From Novosphingobium lentum NBRC 107847 (lineage in GTDB: Bacteria; Pseudomonadota; Alphaproteobacteria; Sphingomonadales; Sphingomonadaceae): a stretch of DNA of 64,000 nucleotides. How positions within the stretch are numbered: position 1 is the stretch's first letter; the number at the start of each line of letters is the position of its first letter. This document shows, one piece after another, positions 45,166 through 54,532 of this stretch. The position numbers and the translations under genes were made by a program. The stretch spans positions 186,001-250,000 of the forward strand of contig NZ_BCTW01000002.1 in NCBI RefSeq assembly GCF_001590965.1, read 5' to 3'. Under the pieces are notes generated by a model that saw only the letters and a list, made by a program, of their open reading frames with translations, made no database searches and was not told the DNA's origin.

Positions 45166-45692
45166 CCGGCCTGCCGCTCCATTTCGAGGCGAGCGCAATA
45201 ATCACCGGGTCAGCGGAAAGCATCTTCGCCGTTGCGGATGAACCGGACCTTCTGACCCGGCACATGAGCGAGCCATCGCTCATGATGGGCGGCGGCTCTA
45301 TGCAGTGTGAGCTTGATGCTTTGGCAGGGAAAGCGGTGGGATCTGTGATCCGGCTGACCGGCACGGGATTTGGATTCGCGATTACCCTCGAAGAGGTCGT
45401 CGAGGAGCGCACACCGCCTCTGCGCAAGGCCTGGGCGACCATCGGGACACCGCAGCTTGTCGTCATTCGCAACTATCGGATGGGCTTCGCGATCGCAGAA
45501 GCCGTCATGGGCTGCCAGCTTCGTGTCTGGATCGACTACGCCCTGCCGCGATCGGGTGTGCGTCACTGGCTTGGGCGACTGCTGGCGCCGATGTTTGCAC
45601 GCTGGTGCGTCGAGAACATGCTGCACGAAGTTCAGAGCTTTCATATTGCGGCAATAATTGACGCCAGGAAGGAACACAGTGCCGCCCATTGA
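45162..45692 (+). CDS. SRPBCC-like protein coupled to copper ATPase
   Basis: 176 residues with the look of a START/SRPBCC (polyketide cyclase-like) helix-grip fold: [22 protein letters not shown] at the start, a beta-rich middle ([23 protein letters not shown]) and a long C-terminal helix ([20 protein letters not shown]). Such folds bind small hydrophobic ligands. The GTG start overlaps the ATPase stop and the end overlaps the next gene by 14 bases, so the three are one unit. The role in copper handling is unknown. Confidence 0.6.
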   Translation: MTGLPLHFEASAIITGSAESIFAVADEPDLLTRHMSEPSLMMGGGSMQCELDALAGKAVGSVIRLTGTGFGFAITLEEVVEERTPPLRKAWATIGTPQLVVIRNYRMGFAIAEAVMGCQLRVWIDYALPRSGVRHWLGRLLAPMFARWCVENMLHEVQSFHIAAIIDARKEHSAAH

Positions 45693-47055
45693 ACCCCCGA
45701 ACGGCTTACTGGTCACCACAGAAGCGATTGCAGAGCAGCTTAACCTTGGCTGCTTCTGCATCTCGCTCGACCGTAAGGAGTTGGAAGAAGCCCTGGACAG
45801 GGCAGTCCGGATCGAGGGTTTTGCGGAGCGGCTGAGTGCATCGCATCCGACGCTGTTTTCCAATGTTCCCGTATTCGTTCCATCGGCAACGCTGGGCAAA
45901 ATGATGCTGATCGTCGATGCCGTTGAGGGGGCCGCGCAGTTACCAGTCTTTCGTGCGGCGACCTTGTCCCATGCACCGCCATCGGCACAAATGGACTTCG
46001 GGCCGGTCGGGGCATTCATGGGCTACGATTTCCACCTAGCTCCTGACGGTCCAAAGCTCATCGAGGTGAACACCAATGCCGGGGGAGCCTTCCTCAATGC
46101 GTTTCTGGCGGGGGCACAGCACGCCTGCTGTCCGGAGGCCGAGTTCCAGGTCAGGCCCCTGACCGAAAGTGAGTTTGCCGAGCGTGTGGCTCGAATGTTT
46201 ACGGCCGAATGGCAGTTGCAGCGCGGTGGCGGCCAGCCGGCGCTGGTTGCGATTGTCGATGACCTGCCCGAGCAGCAGCATTTATACCCGGAGTTCCAGC
46301 TGGCGAAGGTGATGCTCGAAAGACAGGGTATTCCAACGGTGATCGTCGATCCCTCAGAAATGATGTTCGACGGACAGAAACTCACGGTCAACGGGCGCAT
46401 GGTCGACCTGGTCTACAACCGCCTGGTCGACTTCTCGCTTGAGGAGCCGCGACATGCCGCACTCCAGTCCGCTTACCTGCAAGGGGCAGTCGTCCTCACA
46501 CCGTCGCCTCATGTTCACGCCCTCTTCGCAGACAAGCGCAATCTTGCGCTGCTGTCAGACGATGCACGGCTGGATGAGTGGGGGCTATCGATCGAACGCC
46601 GCGCCGTTCTGCGTAGTGGCCTGCCGCGGACCGTAGTCGTCACGGCCGCCAATAGCGAGGATCTTTGGCGCGAACGCCGGAACCTGTTTTTCAAGCCGGC
46701 CCGCGGCCATGGCAGCAAAGCGGCGTATCGAGGTGACAAGCTCACGCGCCGGGTATGGGACGAGATCGTCAGCGGCGTATATGTCGCGCAAGCCTTTGCC
46801 GCGCCCAGCGCACGCAACGCAACTGTGGCGGGCGAGAGCATCGTTCTCAAAACTGACATCCGACTATACACATATGCCGGAGAGCTACTCCTTGCCGCCG
46901 CACGGCTTTATCAAGGCCAAACCACCAACATGCGGACCGCAGGGGGCGGATTTTCCCCCGTTCTTGAAATGACGGGCCCTGAATCCTGCTTGGACCAAGC
47001 GTGCGGGCAAGTCCCTGAACCAACCACATCGGAATCAGCGATTAAAATGAGCTGA
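45679..47055 (+). CDS. ATP-grasp-like protein, unknown substrate
   Basis: 458 residues from GTG 45679, with AAGGA five bases upstream. Marks of an ATP-grasp ligase are EVNTNAGG (129-136), DLVYNRLVDF (243-252), FFKPARGHGSKAAYRG (337-352) and a C-terminal LYQGQTTNMRTAGGGFSPV (410-428) with the metal-binding Asn. Enzymes of this fold join a carboxylate to an amine with ATP. I cannot name the substrate. Translational coupling to an SRPBCC protein and a copper ATPase suggests a peptide or small metabolite made under copper stress. Confidence 0.6.
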   Translation: MPPIEPPNGLLVTTEAIAEQLNLGCFCISLDRKELEEALDRAVRIEGFAERLSASHPTLFSNVPVFVPSATLGKMMLIVDAVEGAAQLPVFRAATLSHAPPSAQMDFGPVGAFMGYDFHLAPDGPKLIEVNTNAGGAFLNAFLAGAQHACCPEAEFQVRPLTESEFAERVARMFTAEWQLQRGGGQPALVAIVDDLPEQQHLYPEFQLAKVMLERQGIPTVIVDPSEMMFDGQKLTVNGRMVDLVYNRLVDFSLEEPRHAALQSAYLQGAVVLTPSPHVHALFADKRNLALLSDDARLDEWGLSIERRAVLRSGLPRTVVVTAANSEDLWRERRNLFFKPARGHGSKAAYRGDKLTRRVWDEIVSGVYVAQAFAAPSARNATVAGESIVLKTDIRLYTYAGELLLAAARLYQGQTTNMRTAGGGFSPVLEMTGPESCLDQACGQVPEPTTSESAIKMS

Positions 47056-47442
47056 GATCCGCAGCGTCCATGCACCTGGACCTGCTTTCCGCCGGCGACT
47101 CCGACGTAAAACCGCCAATCCATTCCTTCAACGGTGCGGCGTGGGTGGAAACGGAGAACACAATGGGAAGTCAGAAGTTCAGTGCGATAGGGGGGCTTGC
47201 TGCCAAAAGTTCTGGCTTAGCGGAATGTCGGCTTTCTTAAATTCTAGGCCTGATACCGGACAGGCAGAAAGCGGGTCCACAACAGCCATCGGCAGCAAGG
47301 TGAACAGGCTACGCTACAGCCTGTCTTGCTGCGCCAGCGTTTGCTGACGGTAAATCCTTGTTGAACTAAGGCCTTATCTGGCTCTCTTGCTCATCCCCAC
47401 GGCGCCGGCCGGATCAACGACCGGACCCGTCAGGGGATCTTC
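47056..47442. other. Right junction of copper island, no gene seen
   Basis: About 390 bases between the ATP-grasp-like gene and trbB. Only very short frames occur. I looked for terminal inverted repeats or copies of the left junction (34341-34547) and saw none by eye. A CAGGGG ribosome site for trbB stands at the end. Confidence 0.4.
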
Positions 47443-48429
47443 ATGGGCGTTCGTGCTCTTCAATCCGAAGCGGGACAGCGCGGCAATCGCATGCTGCGCA
47501 CTGCGCTTGGGCCGTCCATCCAGGGCTGGCTCGACGATCCTCAAGTTATCGAGGTAATGCTGAATCCCGACGGTCGGCTCTGGGTCGACCGATTGGGAGT
47601 GGGGATCGCCGATACGGGCGAGCGGCTCTCCCCGGCTGACGGGGAACGGATCGTCCGGCTCGTCGCACACCATGTCGGCGTCGAGGTTCATGCCCGGCGC
47701 CCGCGTGTCTCCGCCGAACTTCCCGAAACCGGCGAGCGCTTCGAAGGACTGCTGCCGCCAGTCGTGGCCGCACCCGCCTTCGCGATCCGCAAACCGGCAG
47801 TCGCCGTGTTCACGCTCGGCGATTATGTCGACGCCGGCATCATGTCCCGCGACCAGGCGGCAATGCTTTGTGACGCCGTGACCCGGCGTGCCAACATCAT
47901 GGTCGTCGGCGGCACCGGCACTGGCAAGACCACTTTGGCCAATGCGCTGCTGGCCGAGGTCGCCAAATCGGGCGACCGGGTGGTGCTGATCGAAGACACG
48001 CGCGAGCTGCAATGCGCCTCGCCCAATCTGGTCGCCATGCGGACCAAGGACGGAGTCGCCTCGCTGTCGGACCTCGTCCGCTCGTCGCTACGGCTTCGCC
48101 CCGACCGTATTCCCATCGGCGAGGTGCGCGGCCCGGAAGCGCTCGACCTGCTGAAGGCGTGGGGCACCGGCCATCCTGGCGGAATAGGCACGATCCATGC
48201 GGGCAGTGCGCTCGGCGCGCTCCGGCGCATGGAGCAGCTGATCCAGGAAGCTGTGGTCACCGTGCCGCGCGCCCTGATTGCCGAGACCATCGATGTGCTC
48301 GCCGTGCTGGTTCGCGACGGCGCCGGACGACGTCTCGCCGAACTCGCCTGTGTCGAGGGTCTCGCCGGCAACGGCGATTACCAGCTCACCTTTCCATCCG
48401 ACCAACCCAAAACTGGAGAACCCACATGA
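47443..48429 (+). CDS. trbB: TrbB, type IV secretion ATPase
   Basis: 328 residues, VirB11-like. Walker A GGTGTGKT lies near 157-164, then DTRELQC, an Asp/His-box region ([30 protein letters not shown]) and a C-terminal hexamer-forming part. It powers pilus assembly and substrate transfer on the inner face of the membrane. It is the first gene of the trb operon and has a normal ribosome site. The stop overlaps trbC by four bases. Confidence 0.92.
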   Translation: MGVRALQSEAGQRGNRMLRTALGPSIQGWLDDPQVIEVMLNPDGRLWVDRLGVGIADTGERLSPADGERIVRLVAHHVGVEVHARRPRVSAELPETGERFEGLLPPVVAAPAFAIRKPAVAVFTLGDYVDAGIMSRDQAAMLCDAVTRRANIMVVGGTGTGKTTLANALLAEVAKSGDRVVLIEDTRELQCASPNLVAMRTKDGVASLSDLVRSSLRLRPDRIPIGEVRGPEALDLLKAWGTGHPGGIGTIHAGSALGALRRMEQLIQEAVVTVPRALIAETIDVLAVLVRDGAGRRLAELACVEGLAGNGDYQLTFPSDQPKTGEPT

Positions 48430-48758
48430 CGTCTCGCCTCTCGCGCCGCGCGCAGCGCCTTGCTGCTGCCGCTTCCTTTCCGCTCGTCATGCTCGCGACG
48501 GCCATGCCTGCCCATGCCGGCGGATCGTCGATGCCGTGGGAAGCGCCGCTGCAGTCGATCCTCGAATCGATCGAAGGCCCGGTCGCCAAGATCATTGCGG
48601 TGATCGTCATCATCACGACCGGTCTCACGCTGGCCTTCGGTGACACCGGCGGCGGGTTCCGGCGACTGATCCAGATCGTCTTTGGCCTGTCGATCGCCTT
48701 TGCGGCCTCGTCCTTCTTCCTCTCCTTCTTCAGCTTCGGCGGCGGAGCACTGGTCTGA
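48426..48758 (+). CDS. trbC: TrbC, conjugative pilin
   Basis: 110 residues. A long signal peptide ending PAHA is followed by two hydrophobic helices (about 55-75 and 82-105), the VirB2/TrbC pilin layout. TraF at 16569 should trim it to the cyclic pilin. It is joined to trbB by a four-base and to trbD by a one-base overlap. Confidence 0.9.
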   Translation: MTSRLSRRAQRLAAAASFPLVMLATAMPAHAGGSSMPWEAPLQSILESIEGPVAKIIAVIVIITTGLTLAFGDTGGGFRRLIQIVFGLSIAFAASSFFLSFFSFGGGALV

Positions 48759-49030
48759 TGCTTGGCGTTGCCGAACCCGTTCCTGGCTTCCATGCGCCGG
48801 TCCATCGCGCGCTGACCGAGCCGATCCTGCTGGGCGGTGCGCCCCGCGCGCTGGCCATCGTCAACGGCACGCTGGCCGGCGCCATCGGCCTTGGTCTGCG
48901 CCTGTGGATCGTGGGCGTTGTCATCTGGGCTTTCGGCCACATGCTCGCGGTCTGGGCTGCGCGGCGCGATCCCCACTTCGTTGATGTTGCCCGGCGGCAC
49001 CTGCGCTACCCGAACTGGATGCGCGCATGA
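48758..49030 (+). CDS. trbD: TrbD, VirB3-like inner-membrane protein
   Basis: 90 residues: an N-terminal GFHAPVHRALTEPILLGGAPR and one or two membrane helices (about 30-68), then a basic ARRDPHFVDVARRHLRY end. This is the VirB3-type pattern of TrbD. It works beside the TrbE ATPase. Its start shares one base with the trbC stop and its stop overlaps trbE by four bases. Confidence 0.9.
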   Translation: MLGVAEPVPGFHAPVHRALTEPILLGGAPRALAIVNGTLAGAIGLGLRLWIVGVVIWAFGHMLAVWAARRDPHFVDVARRHLRYPNWMRA

Positions 49031-51462
49031 TGTCGCTCCGCGAATATCGCAGCAAGCAGGCGCAACTGGCGGACTACCTGCCATGGGCAGCACTGGTCGC
49101 GCCCGGGATCGTCCTCAACAAGGACGGCAGTTTCATGCGGTCCGCACGCTTCCGGGGGCCGGACCTCGACAGCGCGACGCCCGCCGAACTGGTCTCGACA
49201 ACGGCGCGTCTCAACAACGCGCTGCGGCGGCTGGGTTCTGGATGGTCGATCTTCGTCGAAGCCCAGCGCGTTCCCGCGCAGGACTATCCCGAAGATGCGT
49301 TTCCCGATCCGGTATCGGCACTGGTGGAGGCAGAGCGGCGCGAACAGTTCCGCGAGGAGGGCGCGCACTTCGAGAGCGCCTATTACCTCACGCTCCTGTG
49401 GATGCCGCCCGCCGAGGAAGCAGCGCGAGCCGAGAGCTGGCTCTATGAGGGCCGCGCCCAGGCCGGCATCGACCCGTGGGAACTGGTCAAGAATTTCATC
49501 GACCGAACGGACCGCGTGCTGAACCTGATCGAAGGGTTCATGCCGGAGGTGGCCTGGCTCGATGACGGCGAAACGCTGACCTATCTGCACAGCACGATCT
49601 CGACGCGGCGACAGCGGGTGCGTGTCCCGGCAACGCCAATGCATCTCGATGCATTGCTTGCCGACGAGCCTCTGACCGGCGGACTCGAGCCGCGTCTTGG
49701 CGACCACCACCTGCGCACGCTCACCATCACCGGGTTCCCGACGATCACCTTTCCGGGGTTGCTCGACGAGTTGAACCGGCTCGCCTTCGGCTACCGCTGG
49801 TCGACCCGCGCGGTCATGCTCGACAAGACCGATGCGACCAAGCTCCTGACCAAAATCCGTCGTCAGTGGTTTGCCAAGCGCAAATCCGTGGCCGCAATCC
49901 TGAAGGAGGTGATGACCAACGAAGCATCGGTACTCATGGATTCCGACGCTTCGAACAAGGCGCTCGATGCCGATCTCGCCCTTCAGCAACTGGGTGCCGA
50001 TCATGTCGGGCAGGCACTGGTGACGGCGACGGTAACGGTGTGGGATGTCGATCCAGCACTCGCCGCCGAGAAGCTGCGGCTTGTCGAGAAGATCATTCAG
50101 GGCCGCGATTTCACCTGCATCCCCGAGGGCATGAACGCGATCGAGGCCTGGCTCGGCTCCTTGCCTGGGCAAGTCTACGCCAATGTCCGTCAGCCCCCCA
50201 TTTCGACTTTGAATCTGGCCCATATGATCCCCCTGTCAGCCGTATGGGCCGGTCCGGAACGGGACGAGCACTTGCAAGCTGCCCCCTTGCTCTTCGGCAA
50301 GACCGAAGGCTCGACCCCGTTCCGGTTTTCTCTTCATGTCGGCGATGTCGGCCATACGCTGATCGTCGGGCCGACCGGTGCGGGCAAATCAGTGCTGCTG
50401 GCCCTGATGGCGATGCAGTTCCGGCGTTACAAAGACGCGCGGATATTCGCGTTCGATTTCGGCGGTTCGATCCGCGCCGCCGCTATCGCCTGCGGCGGCG
50501 ATTGGCAGGATCTTGGCACCAGCCTGTATGATGGCGCGGCGGCAGCCGTGTCTTTGCAACCACTCGCCCGGATCGATGAAGCGTCGCAGCGCAATTGGGC
50601 AGCCGAATGGCTGGCGGCGATCCTTGGCAGCGAAGGCGTAACCATCGACCCGCAGGCGAAGGAGCATATCTGGTCGGCGCTGGGATCGCTGGGATCAGCC
50701 CCTGTGCCTGAGCGGACGCTCACCGGGCTTGCGGTGCTGCTGCAATCGCAGGAACTGAAGCAGGCGCTCGCGCCCTATTGCCTCGGCGGCCCCTACGGTC
50801 GGCTGCTTGATGCCGAAGTCGAACATCTTGGCGAGACCAGTTTCCAGGCCTTCGAGACCGAGGGGCTGACCGGGTCGGCTGCCGCGCCTGCAGTGCTGTC
50901 CTACTTGTTCCATCGTATCGAGGGCCGCCTCGACGGTTCGCCCACCCTCATCATCATCGACGAGGGCTGGCTGGTGCTCGACAGCCCGGCGTTTGCCGCG
51001 CAGCTGCGCGAATGGCTGAAGACGCTGCGCAAGAAGAACGCGAGCGTCATCTTCGCGACGCAAAGCCTTGCCGATATCGAGACGAGCGCGATTGCGCCTG
51101 CCATCATCGAAAGCTGCCCGACGCGCATCTTCCTGCCCAATGAACGGGCGATCGAGCCGCAGATCACCGCAATCTATGAGCGCTTCGGCCTCAATGCCCG
51201 CCAGATCGAGATCCTCGCGCGGGCGGCTCCCAAGCGCGACTATTACTGCCAGTCGGCGCGCGGCAATCGGCTGTTCGAACTGGGGCTGGGCGAAGTCGCA
51301 CTCGCCTTCACTGCCGCCTCGTCCAAGACCGACCAGCTGCGCATCGCCGAGCTTGTTGCCCAGCACGGGCAGCAAGGCTTCGCCCGCGCCTGGCTCACCG
51401 CGCGCGGCCTGCCCTGGGCCGCCGAATTGCTTCCACCCCCCAACGAGGAAATCTACCCATGA
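49027..51462 (+). CDS. trbE: TrbE, VirB4-like transfer ATPase
   Basis: 811 residues. The N-terminal half is the VirB4 family domain (EYRSKQAQLADYLPWAALVAPGI at the start). Walker A GPTGAGKS lies near 448-455, and Walker B TLIIIDEGWLVL with the downstream IFATQSLADIETS complete the motor. It drives pilus assembly at the inner membrane. It overlaps both neighbouring genes by four bases. Length is normal for the family. Confidence 0.93.
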   Translation: MMSLREYRSKQAQLADYLPWAALVAPGIVLNKDGSFMRSARFRGPDLDSATPAELVSTTARLNNALRRLGSGWSIFVEAQRVPAQDYPEDAFPDPVSALVEAERREQFREEGAHFESAYYLTLLWMPPAEEAARAESWLYEGRAQAGIDPWELVKNFIDRTDRVLNLIEGFMPEVAWLDDGETLTYLHSTISTRRQRVRVPATPMHLDALLADEPLTGGLEPRLGDHHLRTLTITGFPTITFPGLLDELNRLAFGYRWSTRAVMLDKTDATKLLTKIRRQWFAKRKSVAAILKEVMTNEASVLMDSDASNKALDADLALQQLGADHVGQALVTATVTVWDVDPALAAEKLRLVEKIIQGRDFTCIPEGMNAIEAWLGSLPGQVYANVRQPPISTLNLAHMIPLSAVWAGPERDEHLQAAPLLFGKTEGSTPFRFSLHVGDVGHTLIVGPTGAGKSVLLALMAMQFRRYKDARIFAFDFGGSIRAAAIACGGDWQDLGTSLYDGAAAAVSLQPLARIDEASQRNWAAEWLAAILGSEGVTIDPQAKEHIWSALGSLGSAPVPERTLTGLAVLLQSQELKQALAPYCLGGPYGRLLDAEVEHLGETSFQAFETEGLTGSAAAPAVLSYLFHRIEGRLDGSPTLIIIDEGWLVLDSPAFAAQLREWLKTLRKKNASVIFATQSLADIETSAIAPAIIESCPTRIFLPNERAIEPQITAIYERFGLNARQIEILARAAPKRDYYCQSARGNRLFELGLGEVALAFTAASSKTDQLRIAELVAQHGQQGFARAWLTARGLPWAAELLPPPNEEIYP

Positions 51463-52160
51463 AGAAGGCCCCCATCCGTCTCGCCCTGATGGCAAGCATC
51501 GCCAGTGTGGTGACACTTGCCAGCGTTCAGCCGGCGAGCGCGATCATCGTCTATGATCCGAGCAATTACGCACAGAACGTGCTGACCGCCGCCCGGACGC
51601 TGGCGCAGATCAACAACCAGATCCGTCAGCTCCAGAACCAGGCGACATCTCTGGTGAACGAGGCGAAGAACCTCGCCAACCTGCCGCTCGATGTGTTGCA
51701 GCCGCTGCAGAACCAGATCCGCCAGACCCAGCAGCTGATCAATCAGGCCCAGCATCTCGCCTATAACGTCCAGGACATCGAGCGGACTTTCGCCGACAAG
51801 TACAAGTCGATCCCGATGTCGGCCTCCGATCAGACGCTCGTCGCCAACGCGCGTGAGCGCTGGGAGACGAGCGTCGGCGCCTTCGAGGACGCACTGAAGG
51901 TGCAGGCAGGTGTTGTCGGCAATATCGAAGGCTCGCGTGCATCCATGGAACGACTGGTCACCGCCAGCCAGTCGGCGACCGGCGCGCTACAGGCTGCACA
52001 GGCTGGTAATCAGTTGCTCGCGCTCCAGTCGCAGCAGCTTGCCGATCTCACCGCCATGCTGTCCGCGCAGGCCCGGAGCCAGTCGCTCGAAGCCGCACGG
52101 CAGGCGACGGCAGAAGCTGACGGCCGGGAACGGTTCCGTCGGTTCATCGGCGGCAAGTGA
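51459..52160 (+). CDS. trbJ: TrbJ, VirB5-like periplasmic protein
   Basis: 233 residues. A signal peptide (ending ASA) is followed by IIVYDPSNYAQNVLTAARTLAQINNQI, the TrbJ/VirB5 opening, and Gln-rich helices with a coiled-coil pattern (about 35-100 and 150-220). The family forms the pilus tip and may carry entry-exclusion signals. It overlaps trbE by four bases. Confidence 0.9.
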   Translation: MKKAPIRLALMASIASVVTLASVQPASAIIVYDPSNYAQNVLTAARTLAQINNQIRQLQNQATSLVNEAKNLANLPLDVLQPLQNQIRQTQQLINQAQHLAYNVQDIERTFADKYKSIPMSASDQTLVANARERWETSVGAFEDALKVQAGVVGNIEGSRASMERLVTASQSATGALQAAQAGNQLLALQSQQLADLTAMLSAQARSQSLEAARQATAEADGRERFRRFIGGK

Positions 52161-52170
52161 GCGCGTCGCA

Positions 52171-52497
52171 ATGTCAAGAAACGCCAGGATTGCGGCGGCT
52201 GCGGCCCTTGCCGGATTGATGCTCACGGTGGCGGTGATTGCCGCCACCGACACCAAGGATGAACCGGCTGCCGGTCAGGTCCAGCCCCGTCCAAGCGGTG
52301 ATCCGCTGGCGGCGGAACTTGCTCGCTGCAGCCGACTGACCATGCCCGATGCCTCATGCGAGGAGGTCTGGAATGCACATCGCCGCCGTTTTCTCGGCGA
52401 CGATGTGATCGAGATCGTGCCCGATCCCGACAGCCTCGTCGACAGCCCCGACCCTGAGGCAACTGCAGCCGTGCCAACACCCAGCGCCAGCTACTGA
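52171..52497 (+). CDS. trbK: TrbK-like small exported protein
   Basis: 108 residues between trbJ and trbL, the usual site of the alternative TrbK. An N-terminal hydrophobic segment (about 7-25) is followed by LAAELARCSRLTMPDASCEEVWNAHRRRF, a pattern with two cysteines that I associate with the alternative TrbK family in alphaproteobacterial trb operons, and an acidic C-terminus. A role in entry exclusion is inferred from position and name only. Confidence 0.7.
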   Translation: MSRNARIAAAAALAGLMLTVAVIAATDTKDEPAAGQVQPRPSGDPLAAELARCSRLTMPDASCEEVWNAHRRRFLGDDVIEIVPDPDSLVDSPDPEATAAVPTPSASY

Positions 52498-52525
52498 TCC
52501 TCCTGCCGCGAATCTGGACATTCCC

Positions 52526-53842
52526 ATGAACGACACCGGCGTCATCGACAGCTTTCTGTCTGTCTTCAACAGCTACATCGACAGCGGCTTCGGCCTGCTG
52601 GGCGGCGAGGTCGGGTTCCTGTCCTCCACGCTGATCGCGATTGACGTGGTCCTGGCCGGATTGTTTTGGGCGTGGGGCGCCGACGAGGATGTGATCCAGC
52701 GCCTGGTCAAGAAGACGCTTTACATTGGCACCTTCGCCTACATCATTGGCAACTTCTCCTCTCTCGCCAATATCGTCTTCCAGAGCTTTGCCGGTCTTGG
52801 CCTCAAGGCCAGCGGCGGGGCCATGAGCCTGGCCGAGTTCATGAAACCGGGCACGATCGCCGCCACGGGTCTGAACGCGGCGCAGCCGCTGATCGAGGCG
52901 ACAGGCGATCTCATGGGCTTTGCCGCCTTCTTCGCCAATGTCGTGACGATCGTGATCCTGCTGCTCGCCTGGGTCATCGTCGTCCTCGCCTTCTTCATCC
53001 TCGCCGTGCAGGTGTTCATCACCCTCATCGAGTTCAAGTTGGTGACCCTGGCAGGCTTCGTCCTGCTGCCCTTCGCCTTCTTCAACAAGACCGCCTTCAT
53101 GGCCGAGCGGGTGCTCGGCCATGTCGTCTCGTCGGGCATCAAGGTGCTGGTTCTGGCCGTCATCACCGGGATCGGCACGACGCTGTTTGCCCAGTTCACC
53201 GCCGGCTTTGGTGGAGTTCCGCCGACCGCCGAACAGGCGATGTCGATCGCGCTGGCCTCGCTGGCGCTCCTGGGCCTCGGCATATTCGGTCCCGGCATCG
53301 CCAATGGCATCGTCTCAGGCGGACCGCAGCTCGGCGCAGGGTCCGCTGTGGGAACCGCGCTTGCCGCAGGCGGCACTCTCGCTGCCGGTGTTGCCGGCGC
53401 GCGGCTCGCCGGTGGCGCCGCCGCCAGTGCGGTTGCCGGTGTCACACACAAGGGAGCGCAGGCCGCGGGCGGTGCGAGCATGGCTTACGCCCTGGGTTCG
53501 GCCGGAAAGAGCGGGGCATCTGGAGTAGCATCAGGCCTGGGCGCTGTCGGCCAGGCGGCGGGCGGTGCGGCGATGTCGCCGCTGCGCAAGGCGTCCGCTT
53601 CGCTGAAGCAGGACTTCCGGGAAGGCGCGCGCGGCGCGGTCAGCGCGACCGGCGGCACGATTTCTGGCGGTAAAGCCGATGGAGGTGCCCCTGCAACCGA
53701 AGCGTCCGACCGGCCCGCATGGGCCAGCGCCATGCAGCGCCGTCAGGCTCTCAATCAAGGCGTTTCGACGGCCGCCCATGCCCTGCGGGCAGGCGATGGC
53801 GGCGGGGCCGGGAGCGCCGTCAATCTCAGCGAAAAGGACTAA
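52526..53842 (+). CDS. trbL: TrbL, VirB6-like channel protein
   Basis: 438 residues. Five or more membrane helices fill about 25-265, and the last 170 residues are Gly/Ala/Ser-rich low-complexity sequence, as usual for TrbL. It forms part of the inner-membrane channel. It starts at an ATG 28 bases after the TrbK-like gene; trbF follows after six bases. Confidence 0.92.
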   Translation: MNDTGVIDSFLSVFNSYIDSGFGLLGGEVGFLSSTLIAIDVVLAGLFWAWGADEDVIQRLVKKTLYIGTFAYIIGNFSSLANIVFQSFAGLGLKASGGAMSLAEFMKPGTIAATGLNAAQPLIEATGDLMGFAAFFANVVTIVILLLAWVIVVLAFFILAVQVFITLIEFKLVTLAGFVLLPFAFFNKTAFMAERVLGHVVSSGIKVLVLAVITGIGTTLFAQFTAGFGGVPPTAEQAMSIALASLALLGLGIFGPGIANGIVSGGPQLGAGSAVGTALAAGGTLAAGVAGARLAGGAAASAVAGVTHKGAQAAGGASMAYALGSAGKSGASGVASGLGAVGQAAGGAAMSPLRKASASLKQDFREGARGAVSATGGTISGGKADGGAPATEASDRPAWASAMQRRQALNQGVSTAAHALRAGDGGGAGSAVNLSEKD

Positions 53843-53848
53843 CCTGAA

Positions 53849-54532
53849 ATGTTCAAACGACCATCCATCCGTTACGGGGAAGCGCCCGAACCGGTCACCC
53901 CCTATCAGCGTGCGGCGCAGGCCTGGGATGACCGCATCGGTTCGGCGCGTGTGCAGGCCAAAAACTGGCGACTTGCCTTCTTCGGCACGCTGGCCCTGTC
54001 GGGCGGCCTTGCCGCCGGGCTGGTCTGGCAATCGGCACGCGGCACGATCACGCCCTGGGTGGTCGAGGTCGATAAACTGGGCTCGGCTCAGGCGGTGGCG
54101 CCGGCGGATGCCGATTACCGTCCGACCGATCCGCAGATCGCCTATCATCTCGCCCAGTTCATCGAGGAAGTGCGCAGCATCCCTGCTGACCCCGTGATCG
54201 TGCGCGAAAACTGGCTCCGCGCTTACGACTTCACCAGCGACAAGGGTGCATTGGCGCTCAACGACTACGCCCGTAGCAACGATCCCTTCACGCAGATCGG
54301 CAAGCTCCAGGTCGGGGTCGATGTGTCGAGCGTGATCCGTGCTTCCGCGGGCAGCTTCCGGGTCGCCTGGACCGAGCGGCACTACCGCGACGGCAGTCTG
54401 GCCGCGACCGAACGCTGGTCGGCGATCCTCGGAATCGTCACCCAGACTCCGCGCACACCCGACGCCCTGCGCAAGAATCCGCTCGGCCTCTTCGTGCAAT
54501 CCATCAACTGGTCGAAGGAGCTTGCCCAGTGA
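53849..54532 (+). CDS. trbF: TrbF, VirB8-like protein
   Basis: 227 residues: short cytoplasmic start (YGEAPEPVTPYQRAAQAWDDRIG), one membrane helix (about 42-60) and a periplasmic NTF2-like domain ending ERWSAILGIVTQTPRTPDALRKNPLGLFV. This is the VirB8/TrbF layout, the assembly hub of the channel. It overlaps trbG by four bases. Confidence 0.92.
   Translation: MFKRPSIRYGEAPEPVTPYQRAAQAWDDRIGSARVQAKNWRLAFFGTLALSGGLAAGLVWQSARGTITPWVVEVDKLGSAQAVAPADADYRPTDPQIAYHLAQFIEEVRSIPADPVIVRENWLRAYDFTSDKGALALNDYARSNDPFTQIGKLQVGVDVSSVIRASAGSFRVAWTERHYRDGSLAATERWSAILGIVTQTPRTPDALRKNPLGLFVQSINWSKELAQ

Noticed and set aside
47163..47240. 25-codon ORF before trbB
   Set aside because: Too short and without a ribosome site.
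49006..50223. 405-codon open frame on the minus strand
   Set aside because: Antisense shadow of trbE.
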